18,821 nt of DNA from M2408 sp046303515. GTDB taxonomy: Bacteria; Bacteroidota; Bacteroidia; Flavobacteriales_D; Crocinitomicaceae. The notes under the pieces were generated by a model that saw only the letters and a list, made by a program, of their open reading frames with translations, was not told where the DNA came from and searched no databases. This document shows, in pieces, positions 1 through 7,715 of the stretch. The stretch is from NCBI GenBank assembly GCA_046303515.1, contig JBKCGI010000216.1:1-18821 (forward strand). Direction: 5' to 3'. How positions within the stretch are numbered: position 1 is the first letter of the stretch; each line of letters begins with the position of its first letter. Made by a program: the position numbers and the translations under genes.

Positions 1-139
1 TTCCAATTTTTTTCATTTTATATATTTTTTACTTAGTGTCAATTTTACAATTACAAATTTAGTATTATTTTTATTTAAAAACAAACTATGTTGTGGACAA
101 ATATTCATAAATCTTTTCGAATTTATCTACTTTTTTGTA

Positions 140-147
140 TAATTTTG
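140..147 (+). promoter_or_regulatory. TAnnTTTG-type -7 box upstream of transketolase N subunit
   Basis: TAATTTTG matches the Bacteroidota primary-sigma -7 consensus TAnnTTTG and lies 19 nt before the ATG at 167. I see no good TTG -33 element 18-21 nt upstream, so this is half a promoter match in very AT-rich DNA. The remaining bases 1-139 show no gene. Confidence 0.35.
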
Positions 148-166
148 GCAAATCTTTTTAATAATT

Positions 167-1009
167 ATGGAAAATAACGATTTAGTAAAAATAGCATCTC
201 AAGTAAGAAGAGATATTTTAAGAATGGTAACACAAGTAAGTTCAGGTCACCCTGGAGGTTCTTTAGGTTGTGCAGATTTCTTGACAGTTCTCTATTTTCA
301 TCAAATGAAACACACCGCAAATCCATTTTCAATGGATGGAAAAGGTGAAGATTTATTCTTTTTATCAAATGGTCATATTTCTCCAGTTTGGTATAGTGTT
401 TTATCAAGAGCTGGTTATTTTCCAACACAAGATTTAGGAACATTCAGAAGATTGGGTTCAAAATTACAAGGACATCCAAGTACAGATAAAGGTTTGCCAG
501 GTATTAGAATGGCTTCTGGATCTTTAGGTCAAGGTTTATCTGTTGCAATTGGAGCTTGTGAAACAAAAAAATTAAACAAGGATAATACAATCGTCTATAC
601 TTTACATGGTGATGGCGAATTGCAAGAAGGTCAAATTTGGGAAGCAGCAATTTACGCAGCAGCCAAAAAAGTTGACAATTTAATTTGCACTATTGATTAT
701 AATGGTCGTCAAATTGATGGAGACGTGGAAGATGTAATGTCTCTTGGAAACTTGGCACAAAAATGGATAGCTTTTGGTTGGGAAGTTTTAGAAATGGATG
801 GACACAACATGGAAGAAATCAAACAAACATTGGCAAAAGCTAAAAGCATGACAGGAAATGGAAAACCAATAATGATTATTATGAAAACCGAAATGGGTCA
901 AGGTGTTGATTTCATGATGGGTACACATAAATGGCATGGTTCTACTCCAAATCCTGAACAATTAGCAAATGCTTTAGGTCAATTGGAAGAGACTTTAGGA
1001 GACTATTAA
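167..1009 (+). CDS. Transketolase, N-terminal (TPP-binding) subunit
   Basis: Encodes 280 aa equal to the N-terminal, thiamine diphosphate pyrophosphate-binding half of transketolase, the cytoplasmic non-oxidative pentose phosphate enzyme that moves two-carbon ketol units between sugar phosphates. Visible motifs are SGHPGGSLG (His28, cofactor/substrate pocket), SNGHISPVWY (about residues 67-76), and the TPP/Mg motif HGDGELQEG (148-150 = GDG) closed by IDYNG (Asn179). The protein ends cleanly after the Pyr/PP linker point, as expected for the split form; the Pyr-domain partner is encoded at 2720. ATG 167 is the natural start, as no family residues precede it. The two halves add up to 598 aa, shorter than one-chain transketolases. 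Family assignment is firm; whether the partner is co-transcribed is uncertain because 334 bp of repeats and a VWA gene intervene. Confidence 0.95.
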   Translation: MENNDLVKIASQVRRDILRMVTQVSSGHPGGSLGCADFLTVLYFHQMKHTANPFSMDGKGEDLFFLSNGHISPVWYSVLSRAGYFPTQDLGTFRRLGSKLQGHPSTDKGLPGIRMASGSLGQGLSVAIGACETKKLNKDNTIVYTLHGDGELQEGQIWEAAIYAAAKKVDNLICTIDYNGRQIDGDVEDVMSLGNLAQKWIAFGWEVLEMDGHNMEEIKQTLAKAKSMTGNGKPIMIIMKTEMGQGVDFMMGTHKWHGSTPNPEQLANALGQLEETLGDY

Positions 1010-1343
1010 CTAGTTAGAAGTTAGAAGTTAGGAGTTAGGAGTTATTAGTTAGGAGTTAGGAGTTATTAGTTAGGAGTAGCGGACACTGAGCGAAGTCGAA
1101 GTGTGAGTTAGGAGATATTAGTTAGAAGTTAGGAGTAACGGACACTGAGCGAAGTCGAAGTGTGAGTTAGGAGTTATTAGTTAGTAGTTAGGAGTTATTA
1201 GTTAGGATTAACGGACACTGAGCGAAGTCGCGATGTATTGAGCTTGTCGAAATGAAGTGTAAGTTAAGAGTTTAACTCAAAACTGAAATTAACTAAAAAA
1301 AATGATAGATGTAACGTATTTAGTTCACTGAATTATATAAAAA
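1010..1343. repeat. Intergenic repeat cluster: TTAGGAG-type units with embedded REP-like copies
   Basis: This 334-bp gap has no credible gene. From about 1013 to 1210 it consists of imperfect tandem units built on AGTTAGGAGTTATT. Embedded are two exact 28-nt copies starting CGGACACTGAGCGAAGTCG at 1080-1107 and 1139-1166, and a third 19-nt copy of that core at 1212-1230. A divergent relative containing TTGAGCTTGTCGAAATG follows at 1238-1259. The cores carry CACT...AGTG inverted ends, reminiscent of REP-type intergenic repeats that I have seen in Bacteroidota genomes; that comparison is from memory. Bases 1270-1343 are plain AT-rich leader of the VWA gene, with no clear TAnnTTTG box. Confidence 0.85.
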
Positions 1344-2708
1344 ATGAACAAACTGGTTTTAAGCATATTATTTTTTGTTTTTCTAGGGAATGTATTTTCT
1401 CAAGAAAAAGAAAAACTAACTCGAATTTTATTCGTGTTGGATGCTTCGAACAGTATGAATGCATCTTGGGGAAATGGTCAAACTAGAATTGAGGCAGCCA
1501 AAGAAATTTTATCCAAACATGTTGATAGTTTGCGAGATGTGCCAAATTTGGAAATCGCCTTGCGAGTTTATGGTCATCAATCACCAATTACTGCGACATA
1601 TCAAGATTGTAACGATACCAAATTGGAAGTTCCATTCGCAAAAGATAATTTCACTCAGGTCAAAAATAGAATCAAATCTATCCTGGCAAAAGGTACAACG
1701 CCAATTGCTCGTTCTTTGGAAGCCTCTGCAGCAGATTTTCCTGATATGAATTCAAGAAATATTATCATCTTGATTACCGATGGAATTGAAGCATGTGACA
1801 ATGATCCCTGTGTGATTGCGAAAAAACTGAAAGACAAAAATATCAATGTTACACCTTTTGTAATTGGTTTAGGTTTGGATTTATCTTACTTAGAAAAATT
1901 CAAATGTATAGGCGCCTATTCTGAAGCCGAAACAAAGGATGCTTTTCGTAATGTTTTAAATAACGTTATCAACAAAGTTTTAATAAATACAACTACTCAA
2001 ATTAACATCAACAATATTTCAAAAGAGCCAAAAGAAACGGATGTTACCATGTTTTTATATCAGGCTGGAACTAGTAAATTAATTTACACCTTTACACATA
2101 CTATCAATCGATACGGTAATCCTGACACCTTAATTATTGATCCAAATTTGAAATATGATTTAGTTGTCAATACCATTCCTGTAATCGAAAAGAAAAACAT
2201 TGAACTTAAAAAGAACACCCATAATACAATTGTCATTGATGGTCCACAAGGATACCTAAAACTTCGTTTAGCTAATGGTTTAAAAGATTATCCTATTGAA
2301 ATGAGAGTAATGCAAAATGGGAAAAACACTACATTAAATGTACAACAACTCAATGCCACAGATAAATATATCGTAGGAAAATATGACGTGGAAGTGCTTA
2401 CTCTTCCTCGAATTTATAAAACAATTGAAATTACTCAAGGTGCTACATTTAGTCTTGACGTACCAGCTCCGGGAAGTTTAAATTACAAGGCCGGAAATTA
2501 CGTTGTTGCTCAAATTTTTGTGCTCAATGATTCAGGAAAATGGGATTGGGTTTATAACTTAAGTCAAACTTCCTTAAATGCCTACTTAGATTTACAACCA
2601 GGTAATTACAAAGTGGTGTACAGGCAGAAAAACTTGCCTTCAACCTCCTACACTTACTCAAAAGACTTTAGAATAATGTCAAATAAAACAACAACAATAA
2701 ATTTTTAA
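1344..2708 (+). CDS. Secreted von Willebrand factor type A (VWA) domain protein
   Basis: Encodes 454 aa with an N-terminal signal peptide (about 1-20, ending NVFSQ) and then a VWA domain (about 26-215). The metal-ion-dependent adhesion site is complete: DASNS (Asp33, Ser35, Ser37), Thr118/Thr119 in GTTPIA, and Asp146 in ITDG. Four cysteines (89, 151, 156, 188) in the VWA region could form disulfides, fitting export. The remaining ~240 residues are rich in beta-strand-like sequence, possibly Ig-like or carboxypeptidase-regulatory-like folds; I do not recognise a named family there. It ends 11 bp before the transketolase C subunit, so the two are probably on one transcript. A role in adhesion or protein-protein contact at the cell surface is inference from the domain. 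No sortase-type or type IX secretion C-terminal tail is obvious. Confidence 0.88.
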   Translation: MNKLVLSILFFVFLGNVFSQEKEKLTRILFVLDASNSMNASWGNGQTRIEAAKEILSKHVDSLRDVPNLEIALRVYGHQSPITATYQDCNDTKLEVPFAKDNFTQVKNRIKSILAKGTTPIARSLEASAADFPDMNSRNIIILITDGIEACDNDPCVIAKKLKDKNINVTPFVIGLGLDLSYLEKFKCIGAYSEAETKDAFRNVLNNVINKVLINTTTQININNISKEPKETDVTMFLYQAGTSKLIYTFTHTINRYGNPDTLIIDPNLKYDLVVNTIPVIEKKNIELKKNTHNTIVIDGPQGYLKLRLANGLKDYPIEMRVMQNGKNTTLNVQQLNATDKYIVGKYDVEVLTLPRIYKTIEITQGATFSLDVPAPGSLNYKAGNYVVAQIFVLNDSGKWDWVYNLSQTSLNAYLDLQPGNYKVVYRQKNLPSTSYTYSKDFRIMSNKTTTINF

Positions 2709-2719
2709 AAACAAGAAAA

Positions 2720-3676
2720 ATGATTGAATTTGAAATTTTTGGAAACAAAGATACACGCTCTGGTTTTGGAGAAGGTTTACACGAATTAGGAAAAACACAT
2801 CCAGATGTTGTCGCACTTTGCGCTGACTTGATTGGTTCATTGAAAATGGATGCTTTTAAAGCTGATTTTCCTGAGCGTTTTTTCCAAGTTGGAATCGCAG
2901 AAGCAAACATGATTGGTATTGCTGCAGGTATGACTATCGGTGGTAAAATTCCATTTACAGGTACTTTTGCAAACTTCTCAACAAGTCGTGTTTATGATCA
3001 AATTCGTCAATCTGTTGCTTATTCTAACAAAAATGTAAAAATCGCTGCCTCTCACGCTGGTTTGACATTAGGTGAAGATGGTGCAACGCATCAAGTTTTA
3101 GAAGACATAGGAATGATGAAAATGTTGCCAAATATGACAGTTGTTGTTCCTTGTGATTTCAACCAAACAAAACAAGCTACTATTGCAGTTGCTGACCACG
3201 ATGGTCCAGTTTACTTGCGTTTTGGTCGTCCAGTAATGCCTATTTTCATCAAGCCTGATGCAAAATTTGTAATTGGACAAGCGGACGTTTTAGTTGAAGG
3301 AACAGATGTTACAATTGTTGCTTGTGGTCACATGGTTTGGAAAGCAATTGAAGCTGCAAAAGTTTTGGAAGAAAAAGGAATTTCTGCTGAAATCATCAAC
3401 ATGCACACAATCAAACCTTTAGATAAAACAACCTTATTGAAATCAATCGCTAAAACAAAATGTGTTGTTACGGCTGAGGAACATATGATTAACGGTGGTT
3501 TGGGTGATTCTGTTGCACAAGTTTTGATACAAGAAATGTTGGTTCCTCTAGAATATGTTGGAGTTAACGATCAATTTGGTCAAAGTGGTACGCCGATGGA
3601 ATTGATGGCAAAATACGGAATTGATTCTCCAGATATCGTTACTGCTGTGGAAAAAGTGATTGCAAGAAAGGGATAG
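2720..3676 (+). CDS. Transketolase, C-terminal (Pyr/transketolase_C) subunit
   Basis: Encodes 318 aa comprising the pyrimidine-binding domain (about 5-170) and the C-terminal domain (about 185-310) of transketolase. The catalytic Glu that activates the TPP ring is Glu61 in GIAEANMIGIAAG; nearby FTGTFANFSTSRVYDQIRQS and the AASHAGLTLGEDGATHQ segment (about 109-125) are typical of the family. The C-terminal segment shows VTAEEH and the GVND-FGQSG motif near residues 275-290. It must pair with the N subunit at 167-1009 to give the active heteromeric enzyme (established for split transketolases). The start ATG lies only 11 bp after the VWA stop and there is no room for a separate promoter in that gap, so translation is probably from a VWA-containing message or a promoter inside that gene. 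Confidence 0.95.
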   Translation: MIEFEIFGNKDTRSGFGEGLHELGKTHPDVVALCADLIGSLKMDAFKADFPERFFQVGIAEANMIGIAAGMTIGGKIPFTGTFANFSTSRVYDQIRQSVAYSNKNVKIAASHAGLTLGEDGATHQVLEDIGMMKMLPNMTVVVPCDFNQTKQATIAVADHDGPVYLRFGRPVMPIFIKPDAKFVIGQADVLVEGTDVTIVACGHMVWKAIEAAKVLEEKGISAEIINMHTIKPLDKTTLLKSIAKTKCVVTAEEHMINGGLGDSVAQVLIQEMLVPLEYVGVNDQFGQSGTPMELMAKYGIDSPDIVTAVEKVIARKG

Positions 3677-3758
3677 GATTGGATTGTTCGACTATTGGAT
3701 CGTTCGATTATTGGACAGTCTAAAAATCTAACAATCGAAAAATCTAATAATCTTATTC
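3677..3758. repeat. Degenerate repeat with inverted-repeat hairpin
   Basis: The 82-bp gap is built from variants of GATTGTTCGA and GATTATTGGA plus their complements. A hairpin can form between 3705-3715 (CGATTATTGGA) and 3727-3737 (TCTAACAATCG), 9 of 11 paired, followed by A/T-rich sequence. It could act as a weak terminator between the transketolase and aminotransferase genes, or be only low-complexity repeat filler like that at 1010-1270. Confidence 0.45.
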
Positions 3759-4943
3759 ATGAAAGAAGACTTCCTTAAACACCAAGGGCAAACCAACCAA
3801 TCTCCTTATTTGATTGAAGTGGAAAGTTCCGAAGGAATTTACATATACGATAAAGCTGGAAAAGCTTACATGGACATGATTGCTGGTGTAGCTGTGAACA
3901 ATATTGGTCATGGGCACCCAAAAGTCATTAGCGCGATTAAAAATCAGGTTGACAAGCATTTGCACGTCATGGTTTACGGTGAATTTATTCAAGATGCACA
4001 ACTGAATTTTGCAAAAAAACTCACTTCGCTCCTACCCGATTCCTTAAATTCTGTTTATACAGTAAATTCAGGTACCGAAGCGAACGAAGCTGCCTTAAAA
4101 TTAGCTAAACGCGTAACTGGAAGAACAGAATTAGTTTCTTTTCGGGGTTCTTATCATGGAAGTACGCACGGTTCGATGAGTGTTTCGGGAAATGAAGTTA
4201 AAAAACAAGCTTTTCGTCCACTTTTGCCTGATGTTCGCTTTTTGCAATTCAACAATAGTGAAGATTTACAAAATATTACCACCAAAACTGCAGGAGTAAT
4301 CATCGAAACCATTCAAGGCGACGCGGGGGTTCGAGTTCCCGATTTAGCATTTCTGCAAGCTTTAAGAAAACGTTGTACTGAAGTTGGGGCTTTGTTGATT
4401 TTTGACGAAATCCAATGTGGAATTGGTCGTGCTGGAAAACTTTTTGCCTTCGAACATTTTAATGTTGTTCCAGATGTATTGACATTAGGGAAAGCTTTAG
4501 GTGGCGGACTGTCAATTGGCGCTTTGGTTTCTTCTCAAAAAAACTTATACGAATTCACATACAACCCTATGTTGGGTCACATCACCACTTTTGGTGGACA
4601 TCCCGTAAATTGTGCTGCAGGATTGGCTTGTTTGGAAATCATGGAAACAGAAATTGATTTTCAAGAAGTGGAACGATTAGGTCAATTATTAGTGGATATC
4701 ATTGGACAAAACGCTGAAATCAAAGAAATTCGCCGCATCGGTATGATGTTTGCTTTCGATATGGAAAGTTTCGAACGCGTTGAAAAAGTCGTGAAACGTT
4801 GCCTAGAAAAAGGTTTAATCAGTTTTTGGTTTTTATCTCACCCCTATAGTTTCAGACTTTCACCACCATTAAACATTTCTGAAGAAGAAATTAGAAAAGC
4901 TGGAAAAATAATTTTAGAAGCGATTGTGGAAACTGCTGATTAG
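3759..4943 (+). CDS. Class III PLP aminotransferase (acetylornithine/ornithine aminotransferase-like)
   Basis: Encodes 394 aa, full length for fold-type I class III aminotransferases. Visible motifs: SGTEANEAALKLAK (about 104-117, phosphate-binding), RGSYHGSTHGS (about 129-139), the cofactor Asp in LLIFDEIQCGIGRAGK (Asp216), and the Schiff-base lysine Lys245 in LTLGKALGGG. It therefore transfers an amino group between an omega-amino donor and 2-oxoglutarate in the cytoplasm. The IQCGIGR and GHITTFGGHPV segments resemble acetylornithine and ornithine aminotransferases, but no arg or rocD neighbour is present, so the substrate is not settled and I give no symbol. ATG 3759 follows the short repeat gap; the N-terminus KEDFLKHQGQTNQSPYLIEVE aligns with the usual family start. 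Confidence 0.9.
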   Translation: MKEDFLKHQGQTNQSPYLIEVESSEGIYIYDKAGKAYMDMIAGVAVNNIGHGHPKVISAIKNQVDKHLHVMVYGEFIQDAQLNFAKKLTSLLPDSLNSVYTVNSGTEANEAALKLAKRVTGRTELVSFRGSYHGSTHGSMSVSGNEVKKQAFRPLLPDVRFLQFNNSEDLQNITTKTAGVIIETIQGDAGVRVPDLAFLQALRKRCTEVGALLIFDEIQCGIGRAGKLFAFEHFNVVPDVLTLGKALGGGLSIGALVSSQKNLYEFTYNPMLGHITTFGGHPVNCAAGLACLEIMETEIDFQEVERLGQLLVDIIGQNAEIKEIRRIGMMFAFDMESFERVEKVVKRCLEKGLISFWFLSHPYSFRLSPPLNISEEEIRKAGKIILEAIVETAD

Positions 4944-5044
4944 TTGAAAGGTAGGGGCTAGTGTTTTTTAGTTTCGACCTCCAAAATTGAATTTGCCTAG
5001 TGAATAAAAATCATAATTTATTTAATATTCTTGAATTTTTAGAT

Positions 5045-5052
5045 TAAATTTG
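5045..5052 (+). promoter_or_regulatory. TAnnTTTG-type -7 box before unknown gene at 5111
   Basis: TAAATTTG matches the -7 consensus and would leave an untranslated leader of about 50 nt. No TTG lies at a suitable -33 distance, so support is partial. The rest of 4944-5110 is AT-rich with no gene; 4942-4965 resembles decayed TTAG-type repeat. Confidence 0.3.
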
Positions 5053-5110
5053 TTACTTAGCAAGTTATGTGCGCTGAATAGTAAAATAAATTCATTTAAA
5101 ATTTTAGTAA

Positions 5111-5578
5111 ATGATTTACAACCTTTGTTATTTAATGTTAGTTTCCACTCTTGGTCTTTTTTTAAGAGATAATGAAACAAAATATGATGCAGTTTATAGC
5201 TACGACAGCACCATTGGAAAGGAAGAAGTGAAAACAAGTGGGAATACATACATTTATGTCAAACAAAAGCTTTTCATCAGAAATATTGATAAAACAAGTT
5301 TTGAGTTCAAACTTATTATAGAACGACAAGTTTGTAATTATGAAATTTCAGGAATTGCCACAACAGAAGCAAAGACAGACATGCTTTACGATCAGTATGT
5401 TGACGAAAATAGTAACGAAACATTTGATATAATTGAATATCGTTTTTCAAATGACAACATTAAATTAGTTGTACTCATGTCAACCGAAAAAGACAAAGTT
5501 GTAGTAGGTTTTAAAACAATCGGAGATCCAAATAAAATATGTCCATCAGAAGGTCAAATAATGAATATCGAATCATAA
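5111..5578 (+). CDS. Unknown protein with N-terminal hydrophobic segment
   Basis: Encodes 155 aa that I do not recognise. The first ~18 residues (MIYNLCYLMLVSTLGLFL) are hydrophobic and end before charged RDNETK, so it is either a signal peptide without an evident cleavage motif or a signal anchor; Cys6 is not in a good lipobox. The mature part alternates hydrophobic and polar residues in a beta-rich pattern, is acidic (many Asp/Glu), and has two cysteines (Cys108 region absent; Cys near VCNYEIS and KICPSEG) that could pair. It stands alone: upstream is the aminotransferase and downstream a convergent methyltransferase gene. Codon use looks like its neighbours. It could be a small periplasmic protein; no function can be assigned. 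Confidence refers to it being a real gene. Confidence 0.65.
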   Translation: MIYNLCYLMLVSTLGLFLRDNETKYDAVYSYDSTIGKEEVKTSGNTYIYVKQKLFIRNIDKTSFEFKLIIERQVCNYEISGIATTEAKTDMLYDQYVDENSNETFDIIEYRFSNDNIKLVVLMSTEKDKVVVGFKTIGDPNKICPSEGQIMNIES

Positions 5579-5614
5579 AAACTTTTAACTTAATAACATA
5601 ATAAGAGTTCAATT

Positions 5615-5631
5615 GATTTTGTTGCAAAATC
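5615..5631. terminator. Candidate bidirectional terminator hairpin
   Basis: GATTTTG (5615-5621) and CAAAATC (5625-5631) form a perfect 7-bp stem with a 3-nt TTG loop. It lies between the stop of the plus-strand gene (5578) and the stop of the minus-strand methyltransferase gene (5646), the expected place for a shared terminator. The stem is AT-rich and the T-tract after it is only moderate (GAAATTTTAATC), so efficiency is uncertain. Confidence 0.4.
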
Positions 5632-5645
5632 GAAATTTTAATCTT

Positions 5646-6815
5646 TCATTCCACCTCAATCACCAATCCTTTCAAATATTCTCCTTCCGGATGAAAAGCA
5701 TTGATTGGATGATCCGCTGGTTGGTGCAATTGTTCCAAAATTCGCACATTTCGTCCACTTTCGATAGCTGCTGCAATGATGGTATTGGTAAACAAAAATT
5801 TATCTACCACTTGCGAACAAGAATAGGTGAAAATAATTCCTCCCGGTTTGATTTGACGAATCGCGTGTGCGTTCAAACGTTTGTAACCTTGAATTGCTTT
5901 GTGGCGCTTGTCTCTATGTTTTGCGAAAGCTGGTGGATCCAAAATGATGATGTCGTATTTTTCTGGTAAATCCTTGATGTATTCCATCGTGTCGGCAACA
6001 ATTGACTCATGTTTGGAAGCCATTTTGTTTAATTTCACGTTCGCTTCCGTTAATTCAATTGCTTTTTTCGAACTGTCTAAAGAGTGCGCTAAAACTGCCC
6101 CACCTTTGATGGAAGCCAAAGAAAATCCTCCAGAATAACAAAAAGTATTCAAGACTTTTTTACCTAAACTGTATTTTTCGAGCAAAGCTCTGTTTTCTCG
6201 TTGATCGATAAAAAATCCTGTTTTTTGACCATTTACCCAATCAATTTCGTATTTGATTCCATTTTCTAAAGCAACATGAGGCGTTTCGCACGTTCCAAAA
6301 AGGTATTTGTTTTCGGCACCAATTCTTTCCGGTAAAGTATCTGAAGATTTAGAATAAATGGCTGTTAAATTTTCACCCAAAGCAGTTTGTAAAGCTGAAG
6401 AAATCATTTCTAAACTTAAATACATTCCCACGCTATGACATTGAATCACAGCAACTCCATTGTAAAAATCAACAATTAAACCAGGTAAATTATCCCCTTC
6501 ACCATGCACCAAACGGAAAATGTTATTGTCTTTTCGCAGAAGATTCAATTTCATACGCAAATCAACTGCATGTTTCAATTGCTTGTTGAAAAATTCTTGA
6601 TTGATTTCAATTTCATCAAAAGATAAAACACGCACAGCAATTGTACTTGGCTGAAAATGACCAATTGCCAAAAATCGACCTTTATTATCTAACAATTTTA
6701 CAATTTCACCTTCTTGAATATCCTCTGTTTTAGAATCAATGGCTCCAGAAAAAACCCAAGGATGTTTTCTTAAGATGGAATGTGTTTTTGCTTTATTAAT
6801 TTTCAGTTCGTGCAT
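5646..6815 (-). CDS. Class I SAM-dependent 23S rRNA methyltransferase, RlmI-like
   Basis: Encodes 389 aa from ATG 6815. A PUA-type RNA-binding region at the N-terminus (HPWVFSGAI, GEIVKLLDNKGRFLAIGHFQP) is followed by a middle domain and a Rossmann methyltransferase domain. The SAM-binding motif is VLNTFCYSGGFSLASIKGGA; motif IV is IIILDPPAFAKHRDKRHKAIQGYKRLN; and FTYSCSQ carries the cysteine expected to be the m5C nucleophile. This is the architecture of RlmI (YccW), which methylates a 23S rRNA cytosine to 5-methylcytosine; the exact target here is inferred. A TTG nine bases upstream (6824) could extend it by MSK, but MHELKINKAK aligns better with the family start and the promoter is just upstream. 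It is divergent from the 6918 gene cluster. Confidence 0.92.
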   Translation of the reverse strand: MHELKINKAKTHSILRKHPWVFSGAIDSKTEDIQEGEIVKLLDNKGRFLAIGHFQPSTIAVRVLSFDEIEINQEFFNKQLKHAVDLRMKLNLLRKDNNIFRLVHGEGDNLPGLIVDFYNGVAVIQCHSVGMYLSLEMISSALQTALGENLTAIYSKSSDTLPERIGAENKYLFGTCETPHVALENGIKYEIDWVNGQKTGFFIDQRENRALLEKYSLGKKVLNTFCYSGGFSLASIKGGAVLAHSLDSSKKAIELTEANVKLNKMASKHESIVADTMEYIKDLPEKYDIIILDPPAFAKHRDKRHKAIQGYKRLNAHAIRQIKPGGIIFTYSCSQVVDKFLFTNTIIAAAIESGRNVRILEQLHQPADHPINAFHPEGEYLKGLVIEVE

Positions 6816-6832
6816 TTTGGACAATTTTTGCT

Positions 6833-6861
6833 CAAAAGTAAGGAGAAAGAAGCAACTACAA
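6833..6861 (-). promoter_or_regulatory. Minus-strand promoter for the RlmI-like gene
   Basis: On the minus strand TACTTTTG (6840-6833) matches TAnnTTTG, and TTG (6861-6859) lies 18 nt upstream as the -33 element. The leader to ATG 6815 would be only about 10-12 nt. The same TACTTTTG box occurs before ribBA (13969-13962) and before the Crp/Fnr gene (17149-17156). Confidence 0.6.
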
Positions 6862-6879
6862 TTTATTTTTCTACAAATA

Positions 6880-6911
6880 TTTGCTTATTCTCTAAATATG
6901 ATTTATTTTTG
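6880..6911 (+). promoter_or_regulatory. Promoter for the 6918 gene cluster
   Basis: TTTG (6880-6883), 20 nt of spacer, then TATTTTTG (6904-6911) give a complete Bacteroidota-type promoter. The -7 box ends only 6 nt before ATG 6918, so the message would be leaderless or nearly so. It decides against the longer in-frame ORF that begins at 6780 inside the divergent gene. Confidence 0.6.
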
Positions 6912-6917
6912 AACATT

Positions 6918-7328
6918 ATGCTTGCTTTAAATGAAATCATATTGGAAGAAAAATTTATTGTGCAAACGATAAAATTTGGCATGCATGAGGTAATTATTAA
7001 AGAAGGTGAATTAATCGATAGCTCCGAAATTAATTTGATGAAAAAGATTAACCTTGAACTTTCAAATAATAAACCTTATGTACTTCTTGTCAACTCTAAA
7101 GAATTTGCAAGCATTACAAAATCGGCTAGGGAATTATCAGCTTCTCAGGAAATGGCTGAAACAACTTTTGCAAAAGCACTTTTGGTAAATAGTTTAGCAC
7201 ATAAATTAGTAGGTAATTTTTATTTAAACGTGAATAAACCATATATTAAAACTAAAATTTTCACCCAAAGAGACAAAGCCCTTGCTTGGCTAAACGAACA
7301 ATTAAAAGAAATAAATGAAAAAAAGTAA
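6918..7328 (+). CDS. STAS/SpoIIAA-like small cytoplasmic protein
   Basis: Encodes 136 aa from ATG 6918. The pattern of an N-terminal strand region (VIIKEGELID), a central VLLVNSKEFASITKSAREL segment, and C-terminal FYLNVNKPYIKTKIFTQRDKALAWLNEQL matches, from memory, a Bacteroidota family of STAS/SpoIIAA-like domains in which a strand-helix fold carries KALA.W near the end. These are thought to be small regulatory or protein-binding domains; no catalytic motif is visible. There is no signal peptide. The reading frame is open back to 6780, but that part overlaps the divergent RlmI-like gene and contains no family residues, and the promoter sits between, so the shorter start is preferred. It overlaps the next gene by 14 nt and heads the cluster. 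Confidence 0.75.
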   Translation: MLALNEIILEEKFIVQTIKFGMHEVIIKEGELIDSSEINLMKKINLELSNNKPYVLLVNSKEFASITKSARELSASQEMAETTFAKALLVNSLAHKLVGNFYLNVNKPYIKTKIFTQRDKALAWLNEQLKEINEKK

Positions 7329-7704
7329 TATTCTTCTGATAACTTTGATTTTACTCTTAGCCTGCACAAAGAAACAATTAAAGGAAACAACTCTTACTTT
7401 AAATGACCCAATTGAACAGCAAGTTTACCACAAAGGTGACACTGTTTTTATTTTTGGTGAAATTTCATACGAGAAGAAAATTAAGGATATCGGTTATTTT
7501 ATTGCGATTACAGATACTTTAGGAATTGATTCCACCTTTTATCAACGAACGGTTTTACCACTTCAAAATCCACATTCTATCAAGGAATATTACATCAATG
7601 AATTCAATCAAAGTGACAATATTGTACTGAGTTATGGAAAACGAAATGTAAAATCTGGTCAAATCTACGAAATCAAAGAACTAAATTTAAAATTCGTTCC
7701 CTAG
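7315..7704 (+). CDS. Small lipoprotein of unknown function
   Basis: Encodes 129 aa beginning MKKSNILLITLILLLACTKKQ: a lysine-rich n-region, a hydrophobic core and the lipobox LLAC with lipidation at Cys17, so the mature protein is a probable membrane-anchored lipoprotein. The remainder has a regular strand-rich pattern (DTVFIFGEISYEKKIKDIGYFI; SDNIVLSYGKRNVKSG) suggesting one beta-sandwich domain. I recognise no named family. The ATG lies inside the end of the upstream gene (14-nt overlap in another frame), implying translational coupling. The next gene starts 11 nt after its stop. Confidence 0.75.
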   Translation: MKKSNILLITLILLLACTKKQLKETTLTLNDPIEQQVYHKGDTVFIFGEISYEKKIKDIGYFIAITDTLGIDSTFYQRTVLPLQNPHSIKEYYINEFNQSDNIVLSYGKRNVKSGQIYEIKELNLKFVP

Positions 7705-7715
7705 AGAAATTAAAT

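Noticed and set aside
1080..1230. CRISPR array
   Set aside because: Only three copies of the core, spaced by TTAGGAG-type repeats rather than unique spacers; no cas genes nearby.
167..3676. Transketolase as a broken pseudogene
   Set aside because: Both halves end at domain boundaries, keep their key residues and have clean starts and stops; the split form is a known functional arrangement.
6780..6917. N-terminal extension of the STAS-like gene
   Set aside because: It overlaps the divergent methyltransferase gene, carries no family residues, and the promoter at 6880-6911 lies inside it.
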